Below are positions 11,701-24,822 of a stretch of 64,000 bases of DNA, one piece after another. Under the pieces are notes generated by a model. That model was not told the origin of the DNA. It searched no databases and saw nothing but the letters and a program-made list of their open reading frames with translations. How positions within the stretch are numbered: the first letter of the stretch is position 1; each line of letters opens with the position of its first letter. The stretch spans positions 24,986,001-25,050,000 of the forward strand of contig NC_046675.1 in the NCBI RefSeq assembly GCF_003369915.1, in the 5' to 3' direction. This DNA is from Drosophila miranda (taxonomy: Eukaryota; Arthropoda; Insecta; Diptera; Drosophilidae). The translations under genes and the position numbers were made by a program.

Positions 11701-13233
11701 ATGAATTACTTGATACAGCGCGGAAAACTCCGCCAGCAAGCGATTAATTTGCCGGAAGGACTTCCCGAAATACTTTCAGACATCACACGCGAGGTCCTGC
11801 GCTGCCAGCCAACAAAGGAATGCCTCTGCCAGTTCATCATCGACTATCTGCACTCTGTGATTGTGACACGAGAGAAGGCCATGGGTGAGCACTAGTGAAA
11901 CGAGTGGGGTAAGTCTTGGAGTCATCTTCCCTCTCTCGCCGCCTTTGCAGTTGCCAGAAGCATCCTGGATCGTGCTCTGCGCCAGGTTGACAACATCATC
12001 TCGGACCTGTGCGTTTGCGATCTGACTAAGGAAAAGTCTGATATGATGGGACAGGTGATGGAGGATTGCTTCCGCAACTTCCTTGAGCGGCGTCGCTGCG
12101 AGATGCGCCGCGGCAAGCAGACGATCAACTTCGAGGACATCGACATACTCGAGGAGCTGCTAGTGAAGTGCAAGTTCTCCGAGGAGGAGCTGGCCATATC
12201 CCGACCGGCCGTCGAGAGTGCCTACAAGCGTTTCGTGGACGCCTACATGGCGGCTGCTCGTGGCGCCGACGGCACAGAAGTGCTCTACCAGTACTTCCGA
12301 GATCGGGAGCTCAAGCGCATGCGCGAGGCCATGCGGGAGCACTCGGCCACCATTATCCAGGCCGCCTGGCGCGGCTATCTAGTGCGCGCCAACCTGCCAC
12401 AGCACATATGCACCTGCACCTGCATGGAGGTAGGGTTTCCGTTTCCTTTTCCTTTTCCCTTTCCCAGATCTCATTTGTTTCGCTAATACCCACCTGTATT
12501 CCTACATTTGTAGGTTGATGAAGCTGCTAATGAAGAGGAAATGCGCATGGATCACGCTGCTCGCGTCATTCAGCGATTCTTCCGAAACTGCTTAACGGTT
12601 TGACAGATCCTCGTATCTATATATTTCTTGAAACTAATTTCCTTTTTGCAGCACATGGCTCTTAAGCCCATTGTAGATCCCTGTGGGGAAGTGACGGAAT
12701 CTTCCGAAAAGGACAGCAGCTCCCCGAAGGAAGCGACGGCGAAGGCTGAGCCAGATAAGGATACAACTCCTCCGACTCCTCCTCCAACTGCTGCCGATAC
12801 TGTCGTAGTCACTGCCCAACCTTCGGAGATTCTCTCCGAGGTTCCCTCGCAGCCGGCACCAGGAGAGGAAGCCGTCGCTGCAGAGTCTGAAGGAATTGCT
12901 GCTCCAGAACTAGTGGCTGAAGAAGCGGCTCCAGTGGAGCCGACAGAAGCTGTAGAAGAGGCCCCGGCAGGAGAAGAAGCCCCTCCCACCGCAGAAGAGG
13001 CACCGCCAGAGGCAGCAGAAGAACCACCAGCAGAAGAGTCACCAGCAGCTCCTGAAGAGCCACCACCACCACCGCCACCAGAAGAGGAAGCCCCAGCCGC
13101 AGTTGCAGAGGAAGAAGCTCCACCTGAGGAAGCCCCTGCCGAGGCACCAGTCGAGGCACCAGTCGAGGCACCAGCCGAGGCACCAGCCGAGGCACCAGCC
13201 GAGGCACCAGCCGAGGCACCAGCCGAGGAATAG
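11701..13233 (+). CDS. RIIa-like and IQ-motif protein with Pro-Glu-Ala tail
   Basis: Exons are 11701-11884, 11951-12429, 12514-12597 and 12652-13233, in phase, giving 442 residues. Residues about 16-57 (LPEGLPEILSDITREVLRCQ and the following helix) match the dimerisation/docking fold of PKA regulatory subunits as found in sperm-tail proteins such as SPA17 and ropporin. An IQ motif (IIQAAWRGYLVRA, residues about 196-208) should bind calmodulin, and a second, weaker one (VIQRFFRNCLTHM, about 239-251) is completed across the last intron. From about residue 265 the chain is acidic, disordered and rich in Pro, Glu and Ala, ending in repeated EAPA units. By family this suggests a flagellar or ciliary scaffold that docks AKAPs and calmodulin, possibly testis-expressed; that is inference. 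The last intron uses an unusual GTTTGA donor (12598). Reading through it meets TGA at 12601-12603, which would end the protein at the second IQ motif. Confidence 0.82.
13141..13224 (+). repeat. Seven 12-bp tandem units coding EAPA/EAPV
   Basis: The unit gaggcaccag(c/t)c repeats seven times without a break and stays in frame. The near-identity of the units indicates recent slippage, so the copy number is likely polymorphic. Confidence 0.9.
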
Positions 13234-13257
13234 AATTGAAAAGAATTAGTTCTGATT

Positions 13258-13269
13258 TATAAATTTATG
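13258..13269. terminator. Bidirectional variant poly(A) signals in the 68-nt convergent gap
   Basis: The palindrome ATAAATTTAT (13259-13268) gives TATAAA on the plus strand (13258-13263) for the RIIa/IQ gene and CATAAA on the minus strand (13269-13264) for the first protease. No canonical AATAAA is seen for either gene nearby, so these variants are the best candidates. Confidence 0.4.
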
Positions 13270-13301
13270 TTATCTGCATGTTGTTAAGAGAGGTTTCTCT
13301 A

Positions 13302-14248
<947 letters not shown>

Positions 14249-14295
14249 CGTTGGTTGTTTGGTTAATGTCAGTGGTTTTGGGCCTGACACTAGAC

Positions 14296-14302
14296 TTATA
14301 TA
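14296..14302 (-). promoter_or_regulatory. TATA box of protease 1
   Basis: Minus-strand TATATAA (within TTTATATAAG) lies 48 nt before the ATG at 14248, leaving room for a TSS about 30 nt downstream and a 5' UTR of about 20 nt. Confidence 0.65.
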
Positions 14303-14575
14303 AACACCATTTAGGTGAGCCCCCATTAGAGGGCGAATTTGCATAGATATCGCTGCAGATATGTGGGCCAACTCGCAAACTTGGTTATGGCCATTAAATT
14401 TGATCTTGAAATTCAAAATATAATGGGCCATTCTGCGGGTATTCGCAATGTTGGTGGAGAATAACCTAGTTAAAGTATTTAAAAATTCCATCATCACATA
14501 GAGGTGTTACCTTCTAAAAAGAAATAGAGTGATTGTTGGAAAGAAAAACTCGTAATTTTCATATTCAAAATCAAC

Positions 14576-14581
14576 TTTATT
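14576..14581 (-). terminator. AATAAA signal of protease 2
   Basis: Canonical AATAAA on the minus strand, 30 nt past the TAA stop at 14611. Confidence 0.75.
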
Positions 14582-14610
14582 GATCAAACCAGAGGCAAAT
14601 TTTAATAGTC

Positions 14611-15587
<977 letters not shown>

Positions 15588-15627
15588 GTTGAATAGAGCT
15601 TTGTGTGCCACTGGAACTGCATCTGGG

Positions 15628-15636
15628 CCTTATATA
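15628..15636 (-). promoter_or_regulatory. TATA box of protease 2
   Basis: Minus-strand TATATAAGG ends 40 nt before the ATG at 15587, the same arrangement as in protease 1. Confidence 0.7.
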
Positions 15637-15639
15637 GTA

Positions 15640-18600
15640 TACACCCTGCTGGAAAACCTACACAATGAAATTTGAATTTTATCGAGTGCAGCTGTGGGTG
15701 GTCACTGTCACCCGCCCCACGTAATGGGTAACAAGGTCGCCATGGTAGTGCCGTGCCAGTGATAGCAAAAGAAGGTCTAGACTGTAAAAATTGTCAGTTG
15801 GAACACAGAAATCATGGCATGGAGAGGTAGAGGCGGCTGCTTCCGCAGTTCTTGGTAATAACACCTACGCAAAGAACCCAAGAAGGGCAGTCAGAGCACC
15901 AGACAGTGCCTCCTTTCAGTGAGATCTGTCTCACAGTTTTAATCAGCGTATAATTTAAATATTCCGATTAAACAAGCAGCGCCCTGGGGCCTCGGACAGC
16001 GGACATTTCTTTTAATTCATTGTCGAGTGGCAGACAAGGAGACCTGCCGCTGGCAATCAACACCTCGGACACCTCGGATGCTGCCAGTCCTGTTCTGCCT
16101 TCCAGCCAGACTATCTCACATGTTCGATGCAAATCAGCCTCAGCTTCAGCTTCAGCTTCAGTTGCAGTTGCAGTCAGGAGACTTCTTCCTCAGTGGCCGA
16201 TGTCTGGGCGGGCTCTGTGAGTGCTATCTGGTCTACATTCGGAGTCAGAGACAGAACCATGTGTCAGTTCCGGGGCTGATTGCAGCCAGCTAATGAATCA
16301 TTTTGCTGCTCCTTTTTGGGTGGACCTTGTCTGTGGTCTCTGTGGTCTGAGTGTGTGTGGCGCACTGGCGCAAATTAATTATGCACACCTCTCGGTTTCG
16401 TTTCGTTTCGATTCTGTTTCTGTTTCTGTTTGGGCTGTGGCTTCGACTGGAGCTTTGGCTTGGGCTTGCCCGTTGTTGAGGTCTTGATCTTTGGACTACT
16501 GTGTTAATTGTCCTGGGTTGCGTTGCAGCGCCGAACCGATTTGAACCTGAAATGGCTTTATTATATCAGGCTATACGAGGAGTACCAAAGCCAAAGCCAA
16601 ACACAAACACAAACCCAGACCCCACCCCACATACAGGATGTAGATGTGGCTGTGGATCTGACTCTGACTCGCACTGTGGCGCCTGCCGTGTTGCCTTATG
16701 GCTGGCTTTTGTTAATTGGACCACCCTGTCAAGGCATGACTTATCTGCGGATTTTTATTCTTAATTCCCGCATCTAATTTGCATGTGAGCTTCGCCTTGA
16801 GCGTGAGCCAGGCTGACAGGTTAATCCCTGTAAAAAACTCATTAGGCTTTGTTCTAGCCACAAAAATGTTGATTAATGGAACCTAGAGAGGCACTTCCTC
16901 TGCTTCATTTGGTTATTTTTCGCTCCAACCCTGACTAAAATTCCCTGCGAACTTTTATTGTCATAACTCAAACTCCAACTCCTTTCTGCAATTCCACAGA
17001 TGATGCTCAAAATTCTGGCTAATAAAATGCATTTTAATCATTTCATCAGCAATTTTTCAGACCAGACCTCCAGATCCGTTCCGATCCGATCCGACCCCTT
17101 CCCCTCCTTTGAGCAGGGTTTATTGGATCGTTCGGTGTTAACAAGATAAGCATCCTGCTCTGGCCCGTCTGCTCCGACGGGACGCCATCATTATTATGAC
17201 ATTTTGCTTGATTGCCTGCCTCTCGTCTCGGGGATCGGGGATCGGGTTTTGGATCTCGGTTGGCCCTCATTCAGGGCCATGTTCTTCGTGCCAACTTCTG
17301 TAGAATTGTGCGTGTGGCCAAGAACGGAGCCAAGACATTGTCAGTGCAATTTTTATGAGTTTTTTGTTTTCGGCTTTTTGTGAGTGTTTCTTGTTTGTCT
17401 CTTTGCCGCCGCCACTGCCACCGTCTTCAATGTGATTTATTTGAGAAGTTCTTAAAGCAGAGCCGCTGGTTTTATGATGTGAAAGGAGGAAGAGGAGGAG
17501 GAGGAGGAGGAGGCATAGTGCCAGGGTCTCATATGCTAGGGGTCGAAGCCCAGTAGCCCCAGTAGTCAAAGGTGGAATTATAGTGATTGCCTGAATGGGG
17601 GATTATCAATGGGATCTTTGCTCTTGGGAATGTGCCAATGGAAGATGGATTTGTTCTAACTTGGATTTCGTAGTTGTCCAACTCGTATGCAAATGATTAT
17701 GACTGACAGCATAAATTAACAAGATCAGCCAGGACAACATATACGCGTACACGCACTCCAGAATGAGTTTTCCACTCTCTCAGGCAATTAATTTTGGTCT
17801 GGAAAAAAGCGAGCGGAAAATTAATTGCGTGTTTTGCATAATCAGTAAATTGGTCGTTTATTTTAGTACTTAATTTGCTTGGCATCGCCTCGCAAGGTGC
17901 ACACTGTGCAGTGCACTGTGCAGTGCCTCACCTCCACGTTCCCCCACATGATTCCACTGGTCTTATATAAATTATGACTCCCAGGTACGGAGCATGCAGC
18001 GATCTGGCATTGGCTTCGCTCCGACTCAGACTTGGGCATTGGGCAAATTAAACAGATTTTTATTTGCAAATCAGATAAGAGATCATGCCACGGAGCACAG
18101 TGCAGATACCCAGATGCAGATACAGATGCCCAGATACTTGTGTTGTGTGTGGAATCAGATACAGATACAGATACAGCTACAGCTAGCGCTGGCTTAATAT
18201 TTATCGGTCGCGTGAGCTTGTTACCTAATTGATGACAACAGGTAGGCGCTTCTGTCAAGCGATGTCTCTGGGGCTCCAGATGGGATATGATGGGAGGTTC
18301 GGTTCGCTGATCTCCGCCAGGTTATGATAACCAGGCACGCAAGGGACGAACAGCGGGTGATCCAATTGGACTACTGTTTGGCTCTCTAGAAGTTGATCCT
18401 TAGAGAAGATACTTCTGTGGTTCCATATTGGTATCTTGCTGTCATTATTCATCTCTATCTATATCCCTACTTGCATGTATAACCCAAATGGAAGCCCAAT
18501 TTCGGCAGATTTCAAGTTCACAAGCATTTACATGTTGATATGTAAGTGCTCTCGTACAAGACCTTAGCCCAAATAAATTGATAAGCTTAACCCCCAATTG
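15640..18600. other. Intergenic region rich in short hexamer repeats
   Basis: About 3 kb between proteases 2 and 3. It holds imperfect hexamer runs such as cagctt (about 16136-16175), gtttct/tttcgt (16398-16430), a GGA run (17486-17512) and gataca (about 18155-18175). The open frames here are short and low-complexity. No gene is supported; it probably holds regulatory DNA for the protease cluster. Confidence 0.5.
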
Positions 18601-18605
18601 GGAGG

Positions 18606-18643
18606 TATAAAAACCATGGGGGGTTATCATTTCCAACTCATTC
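18606..18643 (+). promoter_or_regulatory. TATA plus initiator of protease 3
   Basis: TATAAAAA at 18606-18613 is followed by TCATTC (18638-18643), an exact TCAKTY initiator whose A is 34 nt downstream. This places the TSS at about 18640 and rules out the in-frame ATG at 18616, which would be upstream of transcription. Confidence 0.75.
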
Positions 18644-18675
18644 GCGCCGGAGTAAAAGTGCCACTAGCACTCGTA

Positions 18676-19576
<901 letters not shown>

Positions 19577-19578
<2 letters not shown>

Positions 19579-19607
19579 TAAATACATTCGGACAACGTAT
19601 AAATAAA
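19577..19607 (+). terminator. Two AATAAA signals of protease 3
   Basis: One AATAAA (19577-19582) overlaps the TAA stop and the second is at 19602-19607, so alternative 3' ends are likely. Confidence 0.7.
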
Positions 19608-20906
19608 GCAATCTCATCGCTGCACCAGAATAAGTTCCTTGGAGTCTTCGTATTTAGTTTCTCTCCCCTTTCGTTCGTTTTGGCGACTAATTAAAAATCT
19701 TGTTCAATATTCGCCACACAGTGGGGAGGAGTGAGAGGAGCATTTACTGGAGTCTGCGGAGTCAGTGGAGGCTCTCCTCTTCATGGTCTAGGCTTGGCCC
19801 GTCTCCAGCGAGAAACTCGGGCTGCCGCTGCCGCTGCCGCCTGCCAGGGCGACCATGATAAATGCAAAAAGCAATTTATCGCACATTTAACTCAATTCAG
19901 TTTCTTTATGGACAGTCCCCCCGAAGGAGGCTGTGCCGTGCCGCCGGAGGAGGAGGCAAGAAGGAGCAGTAGGAGACTGCCACAAAGTTTCACTGACACG
20001 CACACACTCCACTCCACTCCCAGAGGCTGGAACATAGACCGGGGTTTGTGTTTGGGTCTGGAAGTGGAACTGGAAATGGAACCGAGGACTGCGTCGCGTC
20101 TGAGGCCTGTGCGCCTTGTAATTCGATATTAGATTTTATGTGCGACAAATACGAAGTGCAAACATTTTTATGTTTCTGCAATTTCTATGCTGCATTTTGT
20201 ATTTGTAGTGGAAACGATTTGCCGGGGCGCCGACTTTGACTCCAACTTTACCTTCGACTCCGCTTCGCTTTGGCTGTGGCATCGGCTGGGGCTTCAGCTG
20301 CGTCTGTGGCTATGGCTTCGGCGTGGACTCATGGATTACTTCTCCGACTGGGCTGTGTAATTAAGTTCAAATAATGTGGAGCTCATGGTCTTGAGTTTGG
20401 ATTCTTTTAAGCAACACCAGCCAACATAGTTGTGTGTCTGATTCATGGCTAAATATCGAACCTCTGTATGATAAGGGTTTGTCAATACAATCGTTGGCAC
20501 CATAAACGTGTTATGAACTAAGCCTCTCAGGCTAAGGTTTGCCAATCGTAAATCTGTATCATGTATGTAGCTGCCAAAGGGACCAACGCCCAAGAGTGTA
20601 GTGTAGCCTGTAACTAGTCTCTAACATCCCTTACAACATTTGTAGGACAGTGTCAGTTTCGTTGCTCGTTTCACGCTCTCAATTTACTAGCTGAAACCTC
20701 GGCTACGCTACGGTCCACGAGAGCATAACATCGAAAATCTGGCACTCGGCCGCACTCCCCACATACATACATATATGTATGTATGTACGTACATACAAAG
20801 ATAGCTAACAGCGGGTCAAAGAAGTGCAAGAGTAAGCCGAACTGAACCGAACATATAACCATCTCCATCTCCAACCCCATCCCATCCCATCCCCAGCACT
20901 ATCCGT
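19608..20906. other. Intergenic region, no gene supported
   Basis: Contains the low-complexity plus-strand frame at 19731-20132 (poly-Ala stretch, no splice support) and a palindromic microsatellite (20761-20796). Nothing else is seen. Confidence 0.45.
20761..20796. repeat. Overlapping palindromes from an ACAT/GTAT microsatellite
   Basis: 20761-20786 is a perfect 26-nt palindrome centred on atatat, and 20781-20796 is a second perfect palindrome centred on acgt. The pair could form a cruciform, but simple-repeat origin explains it. Confidence 0.8.
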
Positions 20907-21153
20907 ATGGCGGACTGTAAGTTGCGAGACTCTGTGCTGAACATATAAATTCATTTAGATCAATCAATTCAATTTGTTTGTCAATAAGACCTAAATGAGT
21001 ATTTCATTTAAACAAATTAAAATTCGACCCATTTGAAATTCCAGAGGCAGCAGCCCGAAGAAGAAGCCCACACCCAGACCCAGCCCCATCCAAAAAGCGA
21101 ACCCAGGGACAGGGACAGCAATTAAAATTGACGCGACACACTTGATTCCCTGA
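20907..21153 (+). CDS. Possible short spliced gene, 38 residues
   Basis: A start codon is followed ten bases later by a consensus donor (ATGGCGGACT then GTAAGT). An acceptor at 21045-21046 (TTCCAGAG) continues the frame for 35 codons to TGA at 21153. The peptide begins MADCSSPKKKPTPRPS and ends IDATHLIP; it is basic, Pro-rich and probably disordered. The nearer acceptor, two bases earlier, would create an immediate stop, so the model depends on acceptor choice. No homologue is known to me. Confidence 0.3.
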
Positions 21154-21567
21154 TTTCTTAAACGAACGCAATGAAAATATACACATATGAATATGAATAT
21201 GAATATGAATGTGCCTGGACTTTCGCTCGGTTCAAACCCAGTTCGAGACCGAGACCCACAGATCCAGACCCTGAGAGCAAGACCGCAACCAAGACCGAGA
21301 ACTATTGCCCAGAGACCAAGAGACCATTGCCCATCTCTGTTGACTTTTCATTGTCAATTAAAATCAAATAAATTTATTTGCTGCATGACTTTCGCTCGCT
21401 GTTGTTCTCGCCACAGTTCTTGGTCACAGATTCCGATTCTTGATTCCCAGTTCCGCGGCGAATTGTTTTTTGTTTGTTTGGCATGCAAGTGGATTGAACA
21501 TCGATTATTTTGACCTTTTCCACCTTTGTCGGGTATCGAAAATAGGTTAAAGATAGATCAAGTCCGA
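21154..21567. other. Short intergenic gap
   Basis: About 400 nt between the possible small gene and the phosphoglycerate mutase stop, with a gaatat repeat (about 21187-21210) and no gene. Confidence 0.5.
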
Positions 21568-22497
21568 CTATTTGGCCTTGCCCTGGTTGGCCACAGCCTC
21601 CATGGCCTTCTTCACCGTCTCGGGATCACCGAGGAACTTCAGAGTGCCTAAAGGCTTCAAAGACTCATCCAGCTCGTAAACAAAGGGTATTCCCGTTGGC
21701 AGATTGAGGCCCATGATGGCTTCATCAGATATGCCCTCCAGGTGCTTCACCACACCACGCAGACTGTTCCCATGAGCGGCTACCAAGACTCGCTTTCCCT
21801 CCTGGATCTGGGGTACTATCACGTCGTTCCAGTACGGAAGACAGCGCTCGATTGTCAGCTTGAGGGACTCAGACTTTGGAAAATCCTTGGGATCCAGTTG
21901 ATCGCAATAGCGCGGATCGTTCACAATGATGTCATAGTACTTGTGATCCTTCTTCATTGGAGGCGGCGGGGTGTCGAAGCTGCGCCGCCAGATCTTCACC
22001 TTCTCCTCGCCAAACTTTTTCGCTGTCTCTGCCTTGTTGAGGCCCGTCAGGCCGCCATAGTGTCGCTCGTTCAGGCGCCAAGTCTTGCAGATAGGAATCG
22101 TCTTATGACCACTGGCCGACAGTACAGCCGCCAGGGTGTCCTGTGCCCGCGTCAACAGCGAGGTGTAGGCCACATCGAATTCCATCTTGGCCTTCTTGAG
22201 TGCTATTCCTGCCGAACAGGCCTCCTGCAGACCCTTCTCGCTCAGCCTGGCATCGAACCAGCCGCAGAAAAGATTTTTCTGGTTCCACTCGGACTCGCCA
22301 TGCCGCACCATCACGACCTTGTAAAGGCCGTTCTTCTTCTCCTGGCATGAATCCTTCGAGTATGACTTGGAGTGGGAGTGGGAGTGGGAGTAGGCGTAGG
22401 AGTTCGAGTTCGAGTAGGAGCAACTAAATATGGGACAAAGTTTCATCAGTTCAATGAAAACTTGACTTCCCAATGGTTTTCTAGCAAGAGCCAACAT
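21568..22497 (-). CDS. Pglym87: Phosphoglycerate mutase, intronless copy with N-terminal extension
   Basis: An uninterrupted ORF of 309 residues. From about residue 58 it matches cofactor-dependent phosphoglycerate mutase, the glycolytic enzyme that interconverts 3- and 2-phosphoglycerate through a phosphohistidine. The active site is complete: RHGESEWNQ (phosphohistidine at about 66), [12 protein letters not shown] with the catalytic Glu, and AAHGNSLRG with the second His. The C-terminal tail ends VANQGKAK. The first 57 residues are not part of the family fold; they include a Ser/Tyr/His-rich stretch ([15 protein letters not shown]) from a tandem hexamer repeat in the DNA. Absence of introns plus an extension points to the retrocopy known in flies as Pglym87; this symbol rests on memory of that gene's character and could be wrong. 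If the extension is not translated, Met at residue 18 is another possible start. Confidence 0.87.
   Translation of the reverse strand: MLALARKPLGSQVFIELMKLCPIFSCSYSNSNSYAYSHSHSHSKSYSKDSCQEKKNGLYKVVMVRHGESEWNQKNLFCGWFDARLSEKGLQEACSAGIALKKAKMEFDVAYTSLLTRAQDTLAAVLSASGHKTIPICKTWRLNERHYGGLTGLNKAETAKKFGEEKVKIWRRSFDTPPPPMKKDHKYYDIIVNDPRYCDQLDPKDFPKSESLKLTIERCLPYWNDVIVPQIQEGKRVLVAAHGNSLRGVVKHLEGISDEAIMGLNLPTGIPFVYELDESLKPLGTLKFLGDPETVKKAMEAVANQGKAK
22362..22400 (-). repeat. Hexamer repeat coding the Ser/His/Tyr stretch of the mutase
   Basis: Units of gagtgg and gagtag-like hexamers run through the N-terminal extension, so this part of the protein was probably built by slippage. Confidence 0.7.
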
Positions 22498-22869
22498 TTA
22501 ATCAAACTTAATTTTATCAAGAATTTATATAGTTTATAATTCCGTTTTAAACTCAAATTTTCCAACAATTTTTGACTACTTTATCAGACTACTTTTCAAA
22601 TGATATGTTTCAGATCCATATGGTCCAGATCCACTGCTGTCCATATTGACATTGAAATATTTGACAAGCTGAAGCGATTCTGCGGTTTTATTATTGTTTA
22701 TATAGGGGAGAAAAACGCAGTGAACTTCACCCTGCAAACGCTAAAGCCTCGAAAAAATAAACCTCAGGTCAAGATTTTTTCGCGACTTTAGCGGTTTATT
22801 CGCAACACCCTAGAAAGTTAACATGTTAGATATAATTCAATCTGCACATATTTAATAGATATAACTTTT
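22498..22869. other. Gap between mutase start and P450 A stop
   Basis: AT-rich, 372 nt, presumably mutase promoter plus P450 A 3' UTR. No coding signal. Confidence 0.5.
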
Positions 22870-24706
22870 TTAATCCCTTCGCTGCAGTTCCAGTAGAGGT
22901 TTTTTAGCAAAATCTATACTAAGATTTTCAATGAATACAAAATCCTCAGTACGAAAGCTGGTACTTAGCTTATAGTTCCTTAGAATCTTTGACAGGGCAA
23001 CCTTGGCAGATATTTCTGCATATTTCATGCCTGTAAACAAAAAACACATTTATATATATTCAAACATATCGAATAGCCAACCTACCTATGCAACTTCTCT
23101 TTCCTTTGTTGAACGGAATGTAAGCGTACTGATGAATTTTCGAAATATTTTCGGGAAGAAAGTTGTCGGGGTTAAACTTGTGTGCCTCTGGGCCCCAGGA
23201 ATCCTTGTTGCGGTGCGTGTGGAATATGTCGAGACACAGAGTCAGGGATTTGGGTAATAGGATGCCATTGGATAGCTTAACTTCTTGGGAGGTCTCCCGT
23301 GCTATCAATGGAATCGCTGGGATCAACCGCATCGACTCGTTCAGCACACGATCCAAGTACACCAGTTTCTGTATCTCATCGTTGGAGACCTCAAAGTCTC
23401 CTGCATTTGGAAAGACATCTTTAAGCTCTACGAAGGCGGCATCTTGATACTCGGGGAACATGGCCAAAAAGGCAAGAGTGCTAAAGACTGTTACGGCGGT
23501 TGTCTCGAAGCTAGCCCCAACCATGATACTACACTCGCCCTCGGCATCTTCGTATGAAAATTCTCCGCTTTTTAGAAATTCCACAACCCGACTGATCACT
23601 GTGTTCCTGATCGCCAAGGATTCTTGATTTTCATCTGGTTTATTGGTCATCTTTTCTTCGATTAACTGAAACGACAATTTTTTTAAATGTATTCCCTGCA
23701 TTAAATGTATTATTTACGGATTTCGTCAGTTCATTCACGACAAACGCCGCTTCTGTTCTTCGCTTTTCAATTCCCAGCAGCTTTGCGATAGTTCTGTTCT
23801 GAACCAACGGAAATAATATCGCCAGTGTTGTATTTTCCATAATACTAAAGAGTTTTTAAGAATTACGATTTTTCATGAGGCCAAGTAATTAAAATCTTAC
23901 TACTTGAAGTTTTTCAATAGTGTTCCATTCTTGAAGCTTGTATTCGCCTTCACATCGCTGCCCAATGTTGTTTCTAAAGATACATAGATATTCTTAGATG
24001 TTTAAGGTATTAACCGATAGAATGAAGTATATAGATTGCTTACGATATGCGGTTCTAAAGGACCAGTTTAACACGTCCGGCAGTATTTCTCTCTCACCCT
24101 GACCAACATAAGTGTCCAGCACGGACAATAAGCTATTCGTCTCCTCATTGAAGATCGGAAGGAAGCTCATCACTACATTCTTCTTGAATGATGGAATCAT
24201 CTTCCGGCGACGCTCAACCCAATGTGACCCTACATAATCCAGGAGAACTGTTACTTACTGGGGTATTAAATGGATGGGTCATACCAGTACCTCGTAATGC
24301 TAGAATTCCCGGTCCAGAATTCATTATTATTGCATTGCACGCAGTCTGGCTTTTGTCAAGGCAATAGGGAGATGTTAAAATATCCTGGATTACATTTGGC
24401 TCACTTGTCACTAGTACTGGCACTGTTCCCATCCACGTGAGGAAGGTCGGTCCATATATCTCGGCAAATTTACCTGCTAGGCCAATATTACCTGTGGATA
24501 TTGCGGATTTGTAAAGAATAACGCTAATCGTCTTTTGTGAGGTTTCATTCACGTTTACTCCGTAGAAACCCTATGACATTGCCCAAGAAAGGATATCCTA
24601 CAGGACCCTTCACCCTCAGCATCAGTAAGTAAAATCTCCGTCGGCTCCACAGAAAGTATATCCAGGCAAGTATCCCCACAGCTATCCACAGTTGCAACGT
24701 GATCAT
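22870..24706 (-). CDS. Cytochrome P450, Cyp313a-like (copy A)
   Basis: Seven minus-strand exons: 24706-24553, 24491-24291, 24229-24044, 23973-23901, 23844-23718, 23665-23086 and 23030-22870, joining in phase to 493 residues. It is a microsomal haem monooxygenase. The N-terminus is a membrane anchor (WIAVGILAWIYFLW) followed by SRRRFYLL and a KGPVGYPFLG hinge. The ExxR motif (ESMR), the PERF-region FNPDNFLPEN and the haem-binding FNKGKRSCIG are intact. The oxygen-activating I-helix reads ASFETT where the consensus and copy B have Gly in second place, a possible functional change. Sequence style fits the fly Cyp313a clade (CYP4-like), often linked to lipid or xenobiotic metabolism; the substrate is unknown. 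A TATA box lies 57 nt upstream and a Helitron remnant begins only 53 nt beyond that. Confidence 0.9.
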
Positions 24707-24762
24707 TATTTGACTGAAACTCTGATATTACAAATTGAAGTACAGAGCCTCAACTGTATAAG

Positions 24763-24770
24763 CTTTTATA
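24763..24770 (-). promoter_or_regulatory. TATA box of P450 copy A
   Basis: Minus-strand TATAAAAG, 57 nt before the ATG at 24706. The Helitron 3' end is 53 nt further upstream. Confidence 0.65.
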
Positions 24771-24822
24771 TGAAAACTTTTTAGGTGAGAATGAAACAAT
24801 CAACATTACTTTTTATATAATA

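Noticed and set aside
19731-20132. 133-codon plus-strand frame with poly-Ala
   Set aside because: Low-complexity translation of GC-rich repeats with no start context or homology.
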